In this document: one piece after another, positions 48,592-62,340 of the stretch
Numbering within the stretch: position 1 is the stretch's first letter
Layout: each line of letters opens with the position of its first letter
From: Ceratodon purpureus
Taxonomy: Eukaryota; Streptophyta; Bryopsida; Pseudoditrichales; Ditrichaceae
Assembly: GCA_014871385.1 (NCBI GenBank)
Contig: CM026426.1
Span: 28,107,037 to 28,171,036 of the forward strand
Length of the DNA: 64,000 nucleotides
Reading direction: 5' to 3'
Notes under the pieces: model-generated
Database searches by the model: none
Seen by the model: the letters and a program-made list of their open reading frames with translations, nothing else
What the model was told of the DNA's origin: nothing
Translations under genes and position numbers: made by a program

Positions 48592-49192
48592 AAGAAGTAA
48601 GTGTCAGAGATTCGTAATTTGCATTTTTAAAAAGAACATTTCAAAGCCTTTAGAGAGTAGGGAGAGCCGTAAGTTGTAGGTCACAAATAAAACACCATTG
48701 ATATTTAGTGAGAGGAAGGGAGTACTCCGTGATGTTTGAAAATAATACTTCCTGATTATGTTCTGTTTCTAGGTAATCGCGCCATTTTAAAATACAACTA
48801 ACTCAACACAGTACAGTCCTCGCTTGTTGCCTATAAATATAAGTCAATGTGCGAACTAAAAGAGAACTGGATTTAATTTCTAATGAAAAATAAATGAACT
48901 AGTATAGTACAACCGAAGCAACAAACAGTAATTTCTCCAGAACACCACGTCTTCTTTGCATGTAAAGGATGTTCCGATGTACAGATGAAGCGTACATGCA
49001 AACATGGGCTGCTGCACCTGAACTCATAGTGGACTTAACAGATGATAGAATATGTGAGTCAGGGCATTCCGTTGCTTGCGACTGCAATGCATGCCCATGT
49101 TTACTAAACTGTATCAATGTATTAGACGGCTATAAGAGACTTGATGCGTAGAATTCATATCGAATTTGGACTTAGACAAGAGAGATTGAAAC

Positions 49193-49672
49193 ATGGACGA
49201 ATTGATAGAGAGTGTGGATCAGCTACTGCACGCAGAGACCTCTTCCCTAGTAGTGAGACTTGACTTGGCTAACATGAAGTATGGGTTACAATCGCTAGAC
49301 GTGTCTGCTCTTCGTGAAGCGGCGAGAGATGCGCAGGAAGAGTATGAGAATGAACTTGATGTTTTATCAAACCTTCTCAACTTGTTCGCTCCCACACGGT
49401 ACAGGCAAGGAGTAATTGATGTGGACAGGAGGATTGGGAGACAGCTTCAAGACGTCATGGATGCAAAACAAGAGAAGGACGCAGCTTTCAGCATGTGGTG
49501 GCGAGGAAATCGCAGAGCGGAGAATCTACGGGACATGATTCGAGTTGCTGAGGATGAGCTTCTGAGTCTAGAGGCTGTAGAGAAGGTCACAAGGGAAGAT
49601 TGTCACTCTCCAATAATCGAGCTAGCTCGGGTGTGGACAAGCTCCAGACCAAGAGTGAGCAAGCTGGAATGA
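49193..49672 (+). CDS. CACTA accessory gene 3, helical protein
   Basis: An uninterrupted 159-aa frame from ATG to TGA (MDELIESVDQLLHAETSS ... SRPRVSKLE), predicted almost wholly alpha-helical (AREAARDAQEEYENELDVL-like heptads, then RRIGRQLQDVMDAKQEKDA). No domain recognised. A short frame just upstream (48969-49151), with a Cys run (CDCNACPCLLNC), may be a preceding exon. It lies in the same orientation as the two accessory frames to its left. Confidence 0.4.
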   Translation: MDELIESVDQLLHAETSSLVVRLDLANMKYGLQSLDVSALREAARDAQEEYENELDVLSNLLNLFAPTRYRQGVIDVDRRIGRQLQDVMDAKQEKDAAFSMWWRGNRRAENLRDMIRVAEDELLSLEAVEKVTREDCHSPIIELARVWTSSRPRVSKLE

Positions 49673-50663
49673 CTTAAATTCTTGATATCACAGTTTGTCT
49701 CACGTTTTTCTTATTTTTGAGATTGTCCGTTCTTTGAGACACATTGGATGGGTTCTTTGACGAGCTGCGTATACGTAGGCACATCAAAAGGAGTTGTCTT
49801 TGCATTCCGATGAAAATAAAGAATTAAAATGTTTCATCAGACATGTTTGATGCACACTGTGCATGCATTATAGTGCTGGTGATGGAATGACTCGTTTTTG
49901 AATTGTACTTTGATACATTCTGAGGATGTTTGTTCAATTGCTCATAGGGTATTGCGCAAGAGTGAGAGTGAGAAGTATTAGAAGTGAATGAAAAATGATT
50001 TTTCTACATTGAACGTTATGCAAGTATAATCTTCTCATTAACTGTGCAACATATCTTGTTCTTTGGAACGACTTCTTAAGCTGTACAATCAGGTTTACAT
50101 CTTTACAGAAGTAGAGGACTTCCTCTTACTACGAAGACTTTCATAGAGATTCAACGACGGAAGGAGACAGCATCCTATAGATGAGACCTCTGAACATCAC
50201 GATATGTTTTACTCATTGCAGACTGGAAGCGAAATAGTTTGGTTCTTTTCGAAATGAAATAGTTAGTTGTTTATACTTACAAATTAAAGCTGCCTTTCAT
50301 ACTAGTAAAAGATCACTTTAGAACGATGACTCAGATATGTTGAGCAAATTCTCGTTAACAAAGTGCTCGAACCGAAGATAACATAGCCTCTTCTTCGATA
50401 AGTCTACCTAGGAATACCCTCCTTGTTACTGTTTACTGTAGCTTCTAAGTGATGACGAAACGTTAACTATGAGCAACACTCAAAGATGAAATGCATGTAC
50501 TCTGTCTTCACAATTATATAATTGTTTTTGTGATTGTATTCCCAATGTGAGATGTTGTGATGTAGATGCTCTATGCTTGTTAACGTAGTTCATTATTACC
50601 TTTGTAGGAGTAGTGACAGAGTTCTAATTTTTCACTCTGTTTTTTGAAGTACATCAGAACTCT
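49673..50663. other. CACTA intergenic DNA
   Basis: No coding content or repeat recognised. Confidence 0.5.
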
Positions 50664-51295
50664 ATGGCATCAGGAAGGAGAGAAGGAAAGAATGTGGTTG
50701 ATGATAATAAGTGTTTGGATACGACGGCTGCAGGTCATGAAGCATCCGTTACTGATGCCGCGGAGACATTGGTGATGCAAAATAGAGCTGAGGCTAAGGA
50801 ATTCCCAAATCCAGAAGGGGAAAAACATGAGCAACCTGTTTTCCAATCCGTGACAAATGTCTTGAGTTCTTCAGGTGGAGGCCGACATGAATTGTGAGTT
50901 ACACATGCCCCAGATAATTTGCACAGCGTACCCGCTTTGTCAATATTCATATTTTTGGAGTCCTTTTTGGTCTGATTTGAGGTTCGAATGTTTCCAACGC
51001 AGGGGGGCTGAGGTACATTTCGGAGTCACTAAACCACACCGCATGGCGTAGGTCACCAAAGTCTTCTCAGTTTTGGCATATCCACTCATTTTTGTGCTTT
51101 CATTGTATTTGTTTAAGCACCTGGTGCTATTAACATAAGGATCGTGCATGCTGTAAATATCGTTTGTGGGGGGATATTGCTGCGCAGAGTGAGATCATAT
51201 GGGTGAAAACGAACAAACCGTGCAATTGCACATGTGAAGATTGTTGCATGAATAGGTGGGGAAGTTTGACACCAAGGTGCATCTGTCCACTACGG
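50664..51295 (+). CDS. CACTA accessory gene 4, candidate exons with Cys cluster
   Basis: Two exon-like segments. 50664-50897 is ATG-led (MASGRREGKNVVDDNK) with a possible donor TTCAG|GTGGAG near 50875. 51188-51295 is framed by a good acceptor (TGCGCAG) and a good donor (CGG|GTAAGT) and reads SEIIWVKTNKPCNCTCEDCC ... CICPLR, seven Cys in 36 residues. The two do not join directly in phase, so at least one further exon is needed. The Cys pattern recalls the cluster in the gene at 44672-46187. Function unknown. Confidence 0.3.
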
Positions 51296-52751
51296 GTAAG
51301 TAGGACTCTGGGAATGGATTCTGCGGTGCGAGAACAACGTCGTTGATGCACATGCAGATGGACGACAATGCGAGTGCTACCAAGCTGGATGTGCAAGTGC
51401 AAAGAAAGAATTTTGCCATTATCGTCTGATGAGGATAACTCAGAATGTGAGGTTCAAATATCTATCCCTGATTTAGTTTCTTGTTGTACATATGATTCGC
51501 AACTGTAAATAAATTTGCAAATCCGAAGACCGCTGTTTAAATTAAGGATTTGAGAAACAGATCTTCGACATAAATTATCCATTGCGTCTGTCACTATTCG
51601 TTGTCCTCTTATAAAATCTAGAGTAGAGTTTGAAACTGCCTAATTCATACATTTCTGAATGTAATATTCTAACTTGAATTCGGTATTGTATGGCAGGAAT
51701 AGATAACTCTGCTAGCGTAAACGGTGTGCAACGAAAACGGTGTACATAAAAACAGAGACTACGTGTATGTGGTGTGTTTTTTCACACTTATACTTGTAAG
51801 AGAGAAGAGGAAGTGGATAAGGAATAGGCAAGGGGATGAAGATTTGATAGGGGATTGTGATAAGTTCAAATACTATCTATTAAATTTGAGAAGGCACCAA
51901 GGGTGTAGATCAATGCTCTCTAACTAGCTTCTGCACAAAAAAGAAAGGATTCTAAAGATTCGTATGTCGATTCAGTTTTGCCTCTGTAGCTTTATGACAA
52001 GAAACAGAGGATTTCAATGATATGTACATCATTTGAAGATGAAAATGTAGCAAGGGAGATTATACTAAGGAAATTGACAATTGCTTCTGTGTGTGAAGAC
52101 AATTGCTGTACTTAGTACTTCTCTTTTCATATACAAAACTCTGCCATTAATGAGGGTACCATGTGTATCTCACTGTGCAAATACCCGCAGGACGGAAAAT
52201 CACTTGTAAGAATCTTCTCGCACAGGAACATTCTCGTGCTATTCAGAACATCATCTTGTCGCATGCATGTGAGGAAAGAAATAGGTAGATAGACATAATC
52301 TTCCTCACAGCATTTCAACGCGTGCACAAGACTTTCTGGATTCTGCTATCTACACATTCATACAAGGCAAAATATGTTTTAACGCACTATAGGAGCAAAC
52401 TTAGATGCCGAAACAGAGGTCGAACATGTAGTGCGGAACCTGACCCCGTGTGCTGAGCTTAAAACCGCGTAGAGACATACTGAGTGAAATACAATGAATA
52501 TGAACATAATCAAAATGTTCGCATATCCGAGGTTTCGTTTGATGTAGCAACTGAATACATCTCAAACGCAAAGTAGTTTACCGATGTACACAGTTAATCG
52601 CAGAGTAACTTGAGAATTTGCCACAAACTCCTCTACGTCTGCCACATCACTGCACTGAACTTCAGTTAATCAGCAAAACGCTTCATGTCATTCTAATGGT
52701 CATTAAGGGCAGAAAACGGACACCATGTCATTTGTGGAACACTGCACATGG
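51296..52751. promoter_or_regulatory. CACTA right subterminal region
   Basis: Non-coding. ATGTCATT motifs near 52685 and 52725 mirror those inside the left end. No gene recognised. Confidence 0.45.
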
Positions 52752-52769
52752 ACAGATTTCCTACTAGTG
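52752..52769 (-). repeat. CACTA right terminal inverted repeat
   Basis: The complement reads CACTAGTAGGAAATCTGT, 17 of 18 identical to the left end. It is followed by ACA, the second copy of the target duplication. Confidence 0.88.
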
Positions 52770-55700
52770 ACACATGCAACTCCATGTTTTCGAGCATTTG
52801 AAAGAACTCATCCAGATTCTAGACTAGTGACACATCATTGCCGGTTACAATGACTGCAACTCGATGCTAGCTACCTGACACCTTGAACTGAAGGACCTCC
52901 CTAGGTGGAACAAAGCGTCAAGTAACACGTGTATTTTTTTTTGTCAAACTTGGGGTAGAGCGAGAGAATGAAAACTCCTATCTTGAAGCCCCTCTCTCGA
53001 AGTTTTTTAGTTTCCATTTTTTGCCGTGCCTTGTAATTTTGTGTCACTATTGCATTCACCACCACAATGAAGACAAATACTCGCGCACCTAGGAACGCAA
53101 ACTGGAACAATATGCTTGGGCTTTGTTACATATTGGAGCAACAATACTCTCCATCTGGCAACTTCTAAATGATATACAATACACCAAGGAGGGACTCATA
53201 GGCATACATATGTCAATCAATGCCCAAATCTCTCACGAACTCAATTGACAATACTTGGACATTACCAAAGAAGAAAACTTGGAGCTTCAAAAATCATACC
53301 GGAGAACGTGAACTCAAGCGGAGGGAAAGTCATAGAATGCCACTTGTCTAGTTTGCAACAATAACAAAACAGAACAGGTAAAACTGGTGGTAGATCGAGA
53401 AAATCGCTTACCGTGACAAAAGGGGGCGGATCGGAAAGTGCGCTCACGATAGCCGAAGGCCTAACTCCCCGCCCAACCCCCGAGTGCCAAGATTTGTCCT
53501 CGTGTACGTCTACGTCAAGTATGAAGCGCAAGTCCATGATCCCTCCTATAAACTTGACTGTGGCAAAGATAGCATCAATACTGTCTGCTCAATTACTCTT
53601 CCTTCTTTTGACAACAAGCCCCACCTCGGTAGCGTGTGCATTCCTTTGGGCAACAAGCAGGGACATATGGTCCTTGAAGGTCCATGTGCGCCTAACTGCT
53701 CAAAGTATTCTGGCTACAAACTTGCTCGATGGCTCCCCTCTACGATCCGTACGCAACTTAAAGTACGGCTAAGCTGAGAAGAGAGTACATATGTAAATTG
53801 AGTACTAACGGCATATCATCAGTACTACAAATTCTATCTCTGCTTCTTAACAGCGCTAGAGTATGGATATAGCTCAGCTGCTCTCCGTATTAACTTCTCC
53901 ATATGAACTCTTGGAAATCTCGTCTAATGTTTCTATAACCTCTAAGCGATTGTGTCAACATCACCTTTATTAGTCTGTATGTCTCGTACTCCCCCCCTGC
54001 AAATGTAGCTTCTAGATTACAGTGTTTTTTAAGCATTTGTGCTCCATCCACTCTAGTAGATTGACAATATCTTTACTCTTCTTAGGTTTTAATTTACCTA
54101 GAAAAACATTTGGGTCCGCGTCCTTGATGACAATACCGTCCTCGTCCACCCCTCCAACAATTTTCTAAGTTAGCTTTAACAAGGACGATGCACCAAATCG
54201 ACGTAATGCCTTGAACGTGTATGTAGATAATGGTTGTACTGCATATGTCATTCTATGCCACTTCTTTGCATACTTTCAAAAATCCTATGTATCCGGGTCT
54301 TTCAGTTTACTAGTACTATACAACTACAACGCATAGATGATATGACCGCTAATCTTCTTTAGAGATGTGATGATCGTTAGTTCTCTTTAAAAAGCGTCCC
54401 ACATCTTGCTTTTTTTCATCCCGTACTTGGAGTTGAAGATCAAGACTACCCTATCATGGACGCCGTACACACTACTTACAGCGCGTTGAATTTGAATAAC
54501 AATCAACCTATACTAGATCCCTCATTGTCTGCGCATTGCTAAGTTGGGCAATACCAATTAGATATTGCGTGCTCACCTAGTCAACTGACTAAGAAAACAT
54601 GTGCAAGGACCACGTTCAAGAAACCCTAACCTTCCATGCAATCTTGCCAACATTCCCTTCTCGTAGCGCACGCTAGTCTACTACAATCGGCGTTGGTCAC
54701 CCGTAACATCCCATATCTCCCGTGCATGCTGAAAGTATAGGACAATGTTTGGAAAGATCCATCGCAGACTGTTCTTATGGTTTATATCTTCTGCTAATGC
54801 TATCAATTCTACTTCAATCTGGCTCCAAATAATATTGCATTTCCAGTTCTTCAACACGTCCTTTTGTTTCTAGGACAAGTGTGGATGATCCAGCAGTCTT
54901 TTTGCCGCTGACCATTTATTATATAGAAGTGATTTTCCTTCACTGCCTCTCACGTCTTTGACTTCTTCTTGCAAACAAACATAAGAGTAAGAAGTAGCTG
55001 CGGAGGTATCAAAATGGTTGGAAGAAAGTTCTTCAAATTCTCTACCAAGTACTCGTGGATTGGTCGGTGTTAACCGGAGACCCAACCGGTCTCTCCCTTT
55101 AGCCCCATCGAGTGCCCTCTAAGTTTCATCCAGGAAGTTTCTCGACAATCATCCAGTTCCTACGGATGAACTCTGTCAGCCGACTTGGATGAACACTGTC
55201 ATAGACGATTGGATGATTTTTGTTAATTTTAAGGGGGTTTAAGAGGCAGGTTTAGGGTTTTCTGTGATGATTCTACAGTAGAGCAGGTAGAGTCACGAAG
55301 GTCTTAGGGCTGTTAAGAGGAGCTGTTTCATGTTTTTGGGTTGTTTTTCCTTGTTTTATAGTTTGGACTCCTTTTTCATTGTATTTGTATGTTTCCAGCA
55401 TTGGTTTACTTGGATTTTGTAGGATTTTGATGGGTTTGTGATGGCTAGGGCTTAGTGGTTAAATTCTTCCTTTATCAATCGGATCCAAAAACCATCTGTT
55501 GATAGTTGCTTTAGATCAATGTCCACTTCCTTGTAGTCATGGGCTCCAAACATAAAGAGCGTATTTTTTAGGTTTGAAAACTCCTCCTATGTGCTATCCA
55601 CCTCCTTCACATTTATTTGAACACCTTATGAGGGTTGAATTGGGAGATGCCTCCTCTTTGTCTGTCTTCTCGCAGTTGAGGCAATCCTCGTGGATAATAA

Positions 55701-58700
55701 GGCTGCAGCCGCTTACGACTCTGTCGTCGTCAACGCACATGTTTGGGGGGTCTTCCCCGCAAGGTTGCAACATTCCAAGCCTTCTCCCTATGCGCTAGCA
55801 TGCCCCTCTAAGGTCCTTACATTCTAGCTCCAGTCAATTTTGTCCCTTGTCACAACCTTTTACTCTAGATGTCTCCCTCCTGCTCATCTTCCCTCTCCCA
55901 GTTGTACTTCGGATTGACTGGGTTTTCTTCAGCCTTGTGCGCCTATAGAAGATCACGTTAGACAGTGTGGAAATTTATACAGTAGCTTTGTGAGATCATT
56001 TTCTCCATGCAGTCACCAAAGAAGATGCGAAAGAAAGAACTAAGGGCTATTTTTGTAAGGAGCAGGCTTGTGTAGACGACACATCTCTAGACACACTACT
56101 CCCTACATTTAGAAAACTATCCCAAGTCACAAACCTAGGAATGCAGCTTTGGTCTCCTTGCAGACCCTCTCTATAGGAAGGAGTATAGGCAACAGTATAA
56201 GCAACAAATTGTGGACAAGGCATATCATTTGTTTTTTCCAGCTTTGTTAGGTACTACTTCACCAATGGATGAATACTTCGATAAGTCTTATGACCATCTG
56301 GAATCTCTACATGGCCTAGTTGCAGGTACCTTGTAACACCTTTCTGAAACACAAATTGTGGGCAGATCTAGTGCTACCTATAAAGTACACCCCTGGAACA
56401 TATCAATTTTCTCATCCAGAACGAGCATCATCAGTGCACCATCACGGGTTGGTAACCACAGGAAAATACTGTTGGCATGTAGTCGGACGTTGACAACGCT
56501 AGATTTTGGAATGTAATCTAAACAAACTCATCCCCAACAGACATTGCCTTGACGACAACAATGGTAAGCAAAAAACTCGATTGCTCTAGTTGCCCCACTT
56601 TAAATATTTCCAAATTCTATGCTCAAGGTGCAAGGTGATTAGAATGCTGTACGGTGTACTTTTCTCCTATACATTATTCCTGGGACTCGTGACCTTTGAA
56701 CCATAATGGTACTATACAACTATTTACATAGTATTGCGAAGCGAAAAAGTAGGTAAATGATCTCCATCTATCACATATGCGCCAATAATGCGATTGGTAA
56801 TGATAGTACACAAATTTGTAAGCAATTGACTAGAAAACAAGCATTCTCTAGATGATATAGGGGACGTATCTAAGAGCTTTCCCATGGACACAATGTCTAT
56901 GAGTACTATCTACCCTCAGTGTAATGGCCTAGCCCCTTATGTGTCAATAGTAAGGCACTGCGTGGACAGTAAATTTGGTCCCCACTTCGGGAGTTAAATT
57001 CTTGTAACCAAAAAAATTACAAACTACATAGGCTATTGACTAGATGTTAGGCCTCAATTGTTTAAAGCAATGTTTGCACAGCCACTAACAATTTCATGGA
57101 CTTCCACAACTACTAGAGTTGGATGACATCCTATGTTCATTTGATCACCTAAATAACGCTGCAAAAGATGATAGGAATTGTTTTTCATCTCAATGGCCAT
57201 CAATAAGAAGTCTTTAACCTGGGTCATAACAAACTTTTCCTGCAGCTACATATTACTATGTAATTGTCAGTGCCAGACGCTTATTAGAATTTGTAAAAAA
57301 GAATCCACGACAGAATAAAACGAAGAAAAAAGTAACATGGGTGTCAAGGCAAATTGTCCCTAGAGTTGCAGAGGCATCAGAGACGAGTGTCCTGTACAAT
57401 GTACCTGAAACACAGCGTATGGTGAATGGAAAAGAAAGAAATTGATCTGCATCACTGGACTCACAGTATTGTACGCGTACAATTGTATCCATCCCGGGAT
57501 ACTACGTCTACGAAGGAACTACAACATAAGGAAAATGTTGGACTACAAAAAAATTCTAAACTCTGGCATTGACAACCATACTACAGCAAATGACCTCCTT
57601 GGGGGCGCTGCGGACTCTGCCAAAATCTATCGATCACGGAGACTAAGCACATGAATATGGAGTTCCAGGAATGGATACAATGCCAGAGTTGACAGGAGAC
57701 CACTCGGCAACTTGGTACCCTACAGAGCTTTACAAGAAACTGTCCGCAATAGGTGCGGAATGAAGAGCTTCCGTCTCACCAAACTTCGTAGACATAACAA
57801 AATTTAGGACACCAAGACGAGAAATAACTAAGGCATTTAGACCAGGCATGTGTATGACACACATTGGCCTCTCGTTTCTAAGAACACTATTCTACTTGAA
57901 TTCTAGAACAAAAAATGTGACAAAGAGACTTAACAAAATCATAATTTTTTCATGTTCTACGTCCAAATCCAACAGAAACCACGGAGTATGCATCAAATTC
58001 AGCTAGTCTTGAAGGCTGTGCAAAAGTTTGCCATCCTAGGAACATTACTGCCTACGATGAGAAACCCATACTCGGCATATGCAACGTCGACATCGTGGCC
58101 TAACGTGCTGGATCTCCATAGCCCATATTGATTAAGAGGAAGACAATAAACGCAAAGTATATTGCGAACAAATGAACATGGGTGGGACAGACACACCTAC
58201 AATGTAGAAGACGTACCTCACGTTTGACTCTGCTACAAGGCATTGTCAGCTGCCTCCTAGACAAGTATGTGACTGTGGATCGACCAATGAGCACAAACTC
58301 TCCGGAGTACCTGAGACAGTCCAACAGAGAAAAAATCAAACACAGAGATCCCTACTGCTCTTCACGCCGTGGAGCCGAGCATGAGCAGCTCTCCACATTC
58401 AGCTTGGTTCCTTTACAAATGTGTGCAATTACACACCTGCAATGCACGGGAGCGGACGTCCTTATACGCGGCACCATCCGAACGCCATAGCTTCAACATG
58501 CAAGTATAGTATGAAGGTCATCGCGTACTGTTCTCTCTTCACCCGGGTAAGAAGGAGAGAGACTACGCGGTTGAGCACACCCCACTAAATGCTTTTGGCA
58601 ATGTTAACTGCCCGATAATGATCACATAGCGCCGTAACGGCTGTGGACACATGTCGTTTAAATGAAACAAACGTGCTTAATCATCACACTGACGTAGATG

Positions 58701-58800
58701 CCTGAGAAGTCGCGCTCCAGTTATGAAGATACTGGGATGAGGGTTTTAGAAGTTCCTTGTTTGATGAGATTACGTAGGATCCACTCGCAGGCAGTCCATC
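52770..58800. other. Unassigned flank, decayed coding text
   Basis: Right flank of the CACTA element. Minus-strand translations at 55.1-54.7 kb (REFEELSSNHFDTSAATSYS, then LYNKWSAAKRLLDHPHLS, then DVLKNWKCNIIWSQIEVELI) and near 53.7-53.3 kb look protein-derived but are broken often. No family recognised. It may be one old minus-strand element gene, into which the CACTA element did not necessarily insert. Confidence 0.3.
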
Positions 58801-60117
58801 AGAGGTTGTTTATTACTTCCAAATGAACTATACCGTATTATTTAGAAATATAAACAGGATGATCTTCAATAAAATAGTTAAATTAAATAACAATATAATG
58901 AAAGAAGGAGTTGTTTGAATTTCATTGAACAAGAAATATCTCAAAGAAGCAACATAAATTTTCAATAAGTAGGGTTGCATAAAATAATTGTAATTCAAAC
59001 AAAAAAGGTTAGAAGGGCGGAAATAAAAACAATTCGTTATGCTGAGAATATATTTTAAAAAGAAAGAAGGCTTTCTGTTGAAATGCAAGGTAAACATCAT
59101 TCCCATTAATTTCTCATGAAAATTAAACATAGAAATAAATCTAATTGAATATGCTAAAGACCCAGTATAGACAAATTCTTAAAAGGACGCAACAATGTCC
59201 AAGAAAACAATATTATGAATTAACATATTGAATACAATACGGGCAAATGAAAAATGCATAAGATCCGTCATAAATTTTTTTATTCTAATAGATATTACTT
59301 TTCTTTTTTATTGCTTAAAGAATGGACATGAAGTTTTAATTTTACTATTTCGATTGAGACTTTATGAAATATATAAATTTCAACAAAAGCAATATGTATT
59401 AGCATTCTTAAATAGTGAAATGAATAAAAATGTTTGTTTCCAAATGCTGCACTTGTCATTTGTGCTTAGATATTTTTATACAAATAGCTATCTTTGTTGT
59501 CTTTGGCACACAGCAAAACCTCCAAAACTTATAGTGCAGCTTGGGGGGGAGGGTACTCCTTTGTATATTTTGCATACACTTGTGATACGTTCTATTAAAA
59601 TTGGCTCTTTTAATTTGGATAATTGAATTTATGAGATGGTATATTTCAAAATAAATGTAAAACTTGGTATTGAATTGTATTATATTAATACTTATAATGT
59701 TTTTAGGTGACTATCTAAAAACAAGTGCTTTACTTATATCTCAGTCTTTTCTTCACTCTCCATTTTTTTGTTTTACTTCCTATTCTTATAATGTTTGCTA
59801 TTTTATCCCTTATATTTACCTTAATACGGGACTTATATAAAGAAATATATAATAAATTTCCTTTCCACTATACTTCACTTTTGGAAGTGCAGACTCATGC
59901 TAAAGGGCTTTGGCAACCTATCTAAGTTATGAAGAGAGGAAAATATGGAAGCATGAGGAAAGACAAGCTCACATTGGATGCATATTATTGTTTGATATTG
60001 TCATTGGGTTGCTTTACTTGCTGTGCTAGGAAGGGCTATTTAAGTAATGATAGACAAAATGCTCAATTATGGACTACTTTAGAAGAACATTTGAGACCTT
60101 GCGGTTTCTGCGGTGTC
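58801..60117. other. Very AT-rich block
   Basis: Noticeably more AT-rich than both sides, with homopolymer A/T runs. No gene recognised. Confidence 0.5.
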
Positions 60118-60133
60118 ACAAATTGGAAACCAC

Positions 60134-60351
60134 TAGGTCGCACCGATCTCACTAGCTAAAGAGCGTTGGATTACAGTGGTCTCCGAGGCTGCCTCTAATT
60201 CTCCTGCAAGTGGAGGGGACTTTGCCAACAACGTTAGCAATAGTACAGCAAATGACAACAATGCTGCACCTGCACTCAGTGAAGCAACATATTTTGAATT
60301 GGAGGAAACGTGTGGAGGGGTGTCCAACGATAAGTTTAAGAGATTTCGTTA
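60134..60351 (+). other. Short protein-like frame, unidentified
   Basis: An open frame reads VAPISLAKERWITVVSEAAS and ends KFKRFR, TAG at 60349. Composition is protein-like (Asn/Ala/Ser-rich middle) and the left side is a possible splice acceptor (CCACTAG). It could be the last exon of an unrecognised gene or of a decayed element. Confidence 0.25.
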
Positions 60352-61573
<1,222 letters not shown>

Positions 61574-61920
61574 TCACCAGGGTTGTTCATAGGACCTCCC
61601 CGTTCGAAAGACCGTCTGGTCCGCTCGTCTGTCTGTTAGGGGTCAGGGGAGGTCTGTTTGACCAAGACTTAGGATTGACCGTCCAAATGGTAAAATGGAA
61701 GTTACCTTGGCCACCTAGGATGCCACGCGTCCATGGTTGTTCATAGGACCTCCCTGTCCGAAAGACCGTCTGGTCCATAAGAGAATATTCGAGCATATTC
61801 GAGCATATTCGAGCATATTCGAGAAAAAATTAGGAATATTCATAGAATATTCATAGAATATGTCCGATTTTCACCCCGGACCGACCGGTCCGTCCGTCCG
61901 TCTGTCCGTCCGTGACCGAA
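61574..61920. repeat. Direct repeat and short tandem arrays
   Basis: A 40-45-base unit around GTTGTTCATAGGACCTCCC and GAAAGACCGTCTGGTCC occurs twice, near 61577-61621 and 61737-61777, with few differences. It is followed by about four copies of ATTCGAGCAT (61787-61822), two of ATTCATAGAAT and a TCCG array (61889-61914). This looks like the terminal or regulatory part of a non-autonomous element; family unknown. Confidence 0.55.
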
Positions 61921-62039
61921 AATTTTGCCCATGTCCGTCCGTTATGGCAACCTTGCACGCGTCTGGCATGTCAACAAATATTCGATGTTTAGAGTTGAGA
62001 CGGGGGATGACGGGGCTTAGGTAGTACGCCAACGGCTGA

Positions 62040-62340
62040 GGGGAGGAGATGCGCGAGCGGCTCAGAGGGGGGCGCGAGCGTCTGGGGAAGAGGGGCACGA
62101 GAGTCTGGTAGTGGACGCGGCAGCGTATTAAGGGCGCGAGCGGCTGGGTGGGCAAGTGCGCCTGGGAGGGGGCGCGAGCGGCAAGAAGGGGCGCGAGCGT
62201 CTGCAAGGGGGGGCGCGAGCGCCTAAGAGGGGGGGGGGGGGGGCGCCAGCGCTAGGTACGGGGGCGGCAGCGCTTGAGAGGGGGGGGGGGGGGGGCGCCA
62301 GCGCATGGGATGGGGGGGCGCAAGCGTCCGGGAGGGGGAC
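62040..62340. repeat. G-rich degenerate minisatellite
   Basis: At least ten variants of the core GGGCGCGAGCG or GGGCGCCAGCG, separated by 10-25 bases (GGGCGCGAGCGTCTG, GGGCGCGAGCGGC, GGGCGCCAGCGC, GGGCGCAAGCG). Two G runs of 14 or more lie at 62231-62243 and 62281-62294. Strong guanine bias on the plus strand; G-quadruplex formation is plausible. Confidence 0.8.

Larger units (their letters stand above)
15078..52769. mobile_element. CACTA (En/Spm) DNA transposon, with nested insert
   Basis: The left end begins CACTAGTAGGAATTCTGT (15078-15095). The right end, reverse-complemented, begins CACTAGTAGGAAATCTGT (52769-52752), 17 of 18 identical. The triplet ACA flanks both sides (15075-15077 and 52770-52772), the 3-bp duplication expected for CACTA elements. 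Both subtermini repeat an ATGTCA-type motif. The element contains the two standard CACTA genes: a Transposase_24-type ORF1 on the minus strand and Tnp2 on the plus strand, transcribed divergently. It also holds small accessory genes right of the insert. Removing the 14,441-bp nested transposon and its 4-bp duplication leaves about 23.2 kb. Intact-looking ends contrast with a broken Tnp2, so the copy is probably not autonomous now. Confidence 0.9.

Noticed and set aside
52823-52829. An alternative right end of the CACTA element at 52829
   Set aside because: The complement (CACTAGTCTAGAATC) matches the left end less well than 52752-52769.
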